Positions 6,549 through 8,712 of a stretch of DNA of 8,712 nucleotides are shown piece after piece; the stretch's first letter is position 1, and every line of letters starts with the position of its first letter. The translations under genes and the position numbers were made by a program. Where the stretch lies: NCBI GenBank assembly GCA_964370795.1, contig CAYJME010000144.1, positions 1 to 8,712 on the forward strand, read 5' to 3'. Source of the stretch: JAHFOW01 sp964370795. GTDB lineage: Bacteria; Planctomycetota; Brocadiia; Brocadiales; Brocadiaceae. A model generated the notes under the pieces. It was not told where the DNA came from, made no database searches, and saw only the letters and a list, made by a program, of their open reading frames with translations.

Positions 6549-7010
6549 TTATATCTTTCTCCGCCAATTCTTTTGAAAACGTATACAAATGATACCTTTT
6601 GCGTTTCCTGTGTACTTGTCAATTTGAAAAAAATCGAAAAAGAAGCGCCTCCCGTCTGCAAGGAAATTTGTTGGAAAGAATTCTCCGTGGAATCTTTCTT
6701 TCTGTTTTCTGCGCCCGTTAGAAAAATCGAGGAAAACAGGGTCCAGCTTGATAGGGTCTACTCCCACAGGGTCCCAACATACATCGAAATCAGCAGGGAC
6801 AGGCTTCTCTGTAATAAAACTACCGTCAAGAAGGATTTTTTGGCAGCCAGCTTTACGTAGAGCGAAGACGCCTTTCTTTAATCCAGCGAAGAGATATTTT
6901 CGATGATCAGACATTGCAAAACGGTCTTCAACCTCCTCAAGTGTTGCATCATGAACACCGGGAGGTAAAACCTTCCGTGGCCCACCAATATCTATGAAAG
7001 CAGGTATCAT
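6549..7010 (-). CDS. DUF6932 family protein, nucleotidyltransferase-like
   Basis: This 153-aa protein begins MIPAFIDIGG and has LPPGVHDATLEEVEDRF (about 15-31), which fits the DUF6932 family as I recall it. The central segment LLDGSFITEKPVPADFDVCW has Gly63-Ser64, nine residues, then Asp74-x-Asp76. That is the G-S-x9-D-x-D metal-binding motif of the Pol-beta-like nucleotidyltransferase fold used by MNT-type antitoxins and related enzymes. The C-terminal FFFDFFQIDKYTGNAKGI is also family-like. Catalysis is inferred from the motif. It is the first gene of the minus-strand operon, its stop lies 2 bp before the ATG of the HTH/ImmA gene, and no Shine-Dalgarno precedes its own ATG. The promoter spacing predicts a leaderless mRNA. 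Confidence 0.8.
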   Translation of the reverse strand: MIPAFIDIGGPRKVLPPGVHDATLEEVEDRFAMSDHRKYLFAGLKKGVFALRKAGCQKILLDGSFITEKPVPADFDVCWDPVGVDPIKLDPVFLDFSNGRRKQKERFHGEFFPTNFLADGRRFFFDFFQIDKYTGNAKGIICIRFQKNWRRKI

Positions 7011-7109
7011 TTACACAACTATATTGTTGTGTTGATGTATTGTCAAGGAAATCTTGTAGATATTAGCTAAATTGTCTTCCGAAATCTTCACTGCGCTTTA
7101 GTTGTGTAA
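7011..7109. repeat. paired 11-bp inverted repeats around the operon promoter
   Basis: TTACACAACTA (7011-7021) is the exact reverse complement of TAGTTGTGTAA (7099-7109). The inner part of the left copy is one arm of the operator palindrome, so the right copy may be an extra half-site for the same regulator about 80 bp upstream of the promoter. It could allow looping or cooperative binding. Confidence 0.5.
7013..7046 (-). promoter_or_regulatory. promoter of the DUF6932 operon with overlapping operator palindrome
   Basis: On the minus strand, TTGACA (7046-7041) is followed after exactly 17 bp by TATAGT (7023-7018), a near-consensus sigma70 promoter. Only 7 bases separate the -10 box from the ATG at 7010, so transcription should start at or within two bases of the start codon. 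A perfect 7-bp inverted repeat ACACAAC-6 bp-GTTGTGT (7013-7032) covers the -10 box. This is where a repressor such as the XRE protein of the same operon would block RNA polymerase. Repressor identity is inferred. Confidence 0.75.
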
Positions 7110-7111
7110 GG

Positions 7112-7137
7112 GTTGGGTTAAGCTCCACAAACCCAAC
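7112..7137. repeat. GTTGGGTT/AACCCAAC hairpin
   Basis: GTTGGGTT (7112-7119) and AACCCAAC (7130-7137) form a perfect 8-bp stem with a 10-nt loop. The sequence is like the widespread GTTGGGTT...AACCCAAC dispersed repeat. No T-tract follows on either strand, so it is not called a terminator. Confidence 0.5.
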
Positions 7138-7162
7138 AATTTAAATAAGGAGAACAATTATA

Positions 7163-7321
7163 GTGAAATGTCCTGGCTGTGGTTTGTTAAACTCGGGTGG
7201 TGCTAAAAAATGCGACAGTGGACTTTTTCTTACTACAAAACAATATAATGTTTTTACGGGTCTTCTCCATATCGAGTGGGTAAAAATGAGGGGAAATAGG
7301 CAGAGGGGACACCATACTTAA
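7163..7321 (+). pseudogene. truncated zinc-ribbon ORF ending inside a transposon end
   Basis: A GTG at 7163, preceded by AAGGAG at 7147-7152, opens a 52-codon frame starting VKCPGCGLLNSGGAKKCDSG. This resembles the N-terminal zinc ribbon of small proteins that read CPxCG(L/x)xNPP...RCDCGY. The first Cys pair (3 and 6) and Cys17 are present, but the usual fourth Cys (position 19) is Ser. The reading frame then runs into the terminal repeat of the next element, which supplies the TAA at 7319-7321. It is most likely the 5' remnant of a gene cut by that insertion. A short functional peptide cannot be excluded. Confidence 0.45.
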
Positions 7322-7642
7322 TTCTGAATATCCTCATTTTTCTTTTGATATCACTTTGTGCCAGGTTTCTGCCTGCGTAGTTTTCTTCCAAAGACCGTTT
7401 CAAGCGGAGCTATAAAACTGTCAGTGCCAAGCGGTCTCACTGTTTGCTCATGACACAAAACTCTTTGACTTCTTCATCCGCCAGACCTCCGGAAAGAAAA
7501 TTATCCCAGTTGCCAAACACTTAAGCAGTTGAGTGACGGGATGCGGCGCTCCTGGAATTACCACGAGAGATATTTGATATGGCTTAAGCCATAACTGTTT
7601 TTATCGCAAAGTCAACGATTGAGTATGGTGTTGCTGGAATTA
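7305..7642 (-). mobile_element. degenerate REP-type Y1 transposase element, copy B
   Basis: The left end GGGGACACCATACTTAATT (7305-7323) is identical to the left end of copy A. The right end GAGTATGGTGTTGCTGGAATTA (shown as positions 7621-7642) is a worn version of copy A's right end. Between them, minus-strand reading finds both ends of a transposase. The start block VVIPGAPHPVTQ lies at about 7566-7529. The tail NWDNFLSGGLADEEV, then RPLGTDSFIAPLE and GRKLRRQKPG, runs down to 7318. The catalytic middle is missing. An in-frame TGA and at least one frameshift occur in the tail, so this is a dead internal-deletion derivative of about 338 bp. Confidence 0.65.
7318..7569 (-). pseudogene. REP-associated tyrosine transposase remnant (N- and C-terminal pieces only)
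   Basis: This is the coding remnant within copy B. The N-terminal piece and the C-terminal FLSGGLADEEV...RPLGTDSF pieces are typical of REP-associated Y1 transposases of roughly 200-300 aa, but less than 90 codons remain. The signature HUH and catalytic Tyr region is absent. The tail changes frame between DEEV and RPLG, and has a TGA just after RRQKPGTK. Confidence 0.6.
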
Positions 7643-7704
7643 AAAATGAGTGGTAGAAGAAAGGGAAAAGGAGGGTTCATGAGTTGCAGCTAATCTGCAC
7701 GATA
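7643..7704. other. short gap between element B and the PIN toxin gene
   Basis: This is purine-rich sequence downstream of the TA operon. A weak TGCAG-CTAAT-CTGCA dyad is present, without a T-run. I see no gene and no convincing terminator here. Confidence 0.4.
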
Positions 7705-8145
7705 TTATATGCCCACTCCAATTACCTCAAACGATTCTTTGTTTGCCGCAGAAGCCATTTTGTTGTCCGCAGTAATAAGAGGGAAGGAAACTTCTATTTC
7801 CCTTCTGAGAAGGATAGAAGAAGCTAAATGAATAGCATCCAATGTTTTGATGGTAGTTCTATACACCAGATTTTGCGCTTCTTTGATAACATCATCACTG
7901 ACTTCAATCATTCCGGCTCTCTGGCAGTCAGAACAAAAAGCATCCTTAATCTTTTTCACATCTTCGATAGAAATTTCATGTAACTGAAATTTTCTCGCTA
8001 AAGCAGAGAACACCTCAACCTGAGTAATTACAGAGGCAAAGACTTTATAATCCGTTAAAAGTTGAGAAGCATAAGCTGAAGCCTTTTCACTTTCCACATA
8101 GTGTTTTATCCAGACACTGGAATCTACGTAAGCAATCTTTACCAT
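7705..8145 (-). CDS. PIN-domain ribonuclease toxin (VapC-like)
   Basis: This 146-aa protein has the four acidic positions of a PIN-domain RNase: Asp8 in YVDSSVW, Glu44 in QVEVFSAL, Asp103 in TLDAIHLASS and Asp127 in ITADNKMASAA. Length is normal for VapC-type toxins, which cleave tRNA or other RNA using a divalent metal. The ATG at 8145 overlaps the antitoxin's 3' end by 7 bp (ATGGTAA), so the two are translationally coupled. Antitoxin-first order is typical of type II toxin-antitoxin operons. All key residues are present and the frame is intact. The cognate RNA cannot be predicted. Confidence 0.9.
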   Translation of the reverse strand: MVKIAYVDSSVWIKHYVESEKASAYASQLLTDYKVFASVITQVEVFSALARKFQLHEISIEDVKKIKDAFCSDCQRAGMIEVSDDVIKEAQNLVYRTTIKTLDAIHLASSILLRREIEVSFPLITADNKMASAANKESFEVIGVGI

Positions 8146-8423
8146 CCTGTTTCCCTGTCTTCTAAGATAACCTCTGTAAGAGATTTACCCTTTAGCTTAA
8201 TCTTTTTATGGGCAGGGATGTTTCCCTTTTTTTGAGGAAGACGGACAAGACCTCTCATGGCAGCCGATTCCAGTTTTTCCTGAACTCCTTCCCCTTCAGG
8301 TATTGGCTTAAGCAGAGCAATCGGTTTACCCCTTTCAGTAACTACAATCTCTTCCCCTCGCTTTACCCTCTTTAAATACTGAGTAAAATTATCCCTTATT
8401 TCCTTAATACCTTTCTTTACCAT
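8139..8423 (-). CDS. Phd/YefM-family antitoxin (VapB-like partner)
   Basis: This 94-aa protein opens MVKKGIKEIRDNFTQYLKRV and continues GEEIVVTERGKPIALLKPI, the standard Phd/YefM DNA-binding and dimerisation domain (about residues 1-42). A basic, probably flexible C-terminal half follows, which would wrap the toxin. AAAGGAG lies 13 bases before the ATG at 8423, a slightly long spacing. It is the first gene of the TA operon and overlaps the PIN toxin by 7 bp. It should autoregulate through the palindrome in its promoter. Confidence 0.88.
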   Translation of the reverse strand: MVKKGIKEIRDNFTQYLKRVKRGEEIVVTERGKPIALLKPIPEGEGVQEKLESAAMRGLVRLPQKKGNIPAHKKIKLKGKSLTEVILEDRETGW

Positions 8424-8463
8424 ACTATATAATATTCTCCTTTACAAAGTGGTCACAATGTAC

Positions 8464-8492
8464 ATTTTAATGTCCTTTACACTAAAGGACAA
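8464..8492 (-). promoter_or_regulatory. TA operon promoter with operator between -35 and -10
   Basis: On the minus strand, TTGTCC (8492-8487, 4/6) and TAAAAT (8469-8464, 5/6) are 17 bp apart. A perfect 8-bp inverted repeat GTCCTTTA-3 bp-TAAAGGAC (8472-8490) fills the spacer and part of the -35 box, a typical place for Phd/YefM autorepression. The predicted leader is about 35 nt and contains the ribosome-binding site. Confidence 0.65.
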
Positions 8493-8512
8493 GAAATAAT
8501 TCCGATGATTCC

Positions 8513-8712
8513 CGGGACACTATACTTAATTTTGGAGATGCCCATTTTTCTTTTGATGCCCGTTTGGGCCAGGTTTCTGCCTGCGTAATTTTCTATCAAG
8601 TACCTTTTCAAGCCGGGCTATAAAACTGTCAGCGCCAAGTGGTCTCTCTGTTTGCCATGACATCGAATCTCTTCGACTTCCTCATCCGCCAGACCTCCGG
8701 AAAGAAAATCAT
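8513..8712 (-). mobile_element. REP-type Y1 transposase remnant, copy C, continues past window edge
   Basis: The terminal sequence at 8514-8531 (GGGACACTATACTTAATT) differs from copy A's end by one base. Minus-strand reading from the edge gives DFLSGGLADEEVEEIR. After a frame change near 8657 it gives WQTERPLGADSFIARLEKVL and DRKLRRQKPGPNGHQKKNG, ending at TAA 8528-8526. This is the C-terminus of a REP-associated tyrosine transposase. The frameshift marks it as inactive in the part seen. Its 5' half and right terminal repeat lie outside the window. Confidence 0.7.

Noticed and set aside
6547..6588. TTG start at 6588 for the HTH/ImmA gene
   Set aside because: It would overlap the DUF6932 coding end by 40 bp. 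The ATG at 6546 has GGAGAAAG upstream, and the family-like N-terminus MITNERQYRIT begins there.

Overview
The window looks like an accessory stretch of a Gram-negative bacterial chromosome. It is rich in short palindromic repeats and transposon remnants. The mix of an ExbB-type proton channel beside a CobN-family chelatase and many dispersed hairpins reminds me of environmental genomes such as anammox Planctomycetes or related groups. That is an impression, and the taxon cannot be fixed from this sequence.

Region 1 (1-3007, + strand) is a three-gene module. It holds the 3' part of a CobN/BchH-family chelatase large subunit with a C-terminal membrane anchor (1-1467), a MotA/TolQ/ExbB-family proton channel (1865-2485) and a small DUF2149 membrane protein (2648-3007). 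The same three families occur in the hmu haem-uptake loci of Bacteroidota (HmuS, HmuU, HmuV). A proton-motive-force-coupled tetrapyrrole or metal-handling machine at the inner membrane is therefore the best reading. Palindromic repeats have invaded both intergenic gaps and, unusually, the coding sequence of the chelatase linker.

Region 2 (3008-3612) has no gene. It contains a GC-rich hairpin, an 82-bp imperfect inverted repeat and a 144-bp miniature element with perfect 22-bp terminal inverted repeats. The miniature element is an internally deleted REP-type Y1 transposase gene. A sigma70-like promoter follows.

Region 3 (3613-7110) is the most interesting part. An sce7726-family PD-(D/E)XK-like protein on + converges on, and overlaps, a compact minus-strand operon of DUF6932 (nucleotidyltransferase-like), an XRE-HTH/ImmA-IrrE metallopeptidase, and a beta-family (sce7725-like) protein. 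The beta-family gene is broken by one in-frame TGA. The operon has a near-consensus promoter placed so that its first mRNA should be leaderless, with a perfect inverted repeat over the -10 box as a candidate autoregulatory operator. The architecture suggests a toxin-antitoxin or defence-like cassette. No activity can be read from sequence.

Region 4 (7111-8712) contains a truncated zinc-ribbon ORF, a second degenerate transposase-derived element (7305-7642), a Phd/YefM-PIN (VapBC-like) toxin-antitoxin operon on the minus strand with its own operator-containing promoter, and a third transposase remnant running off the right edge. The three element copies all point the same way and bracket the two accessory cassettes.
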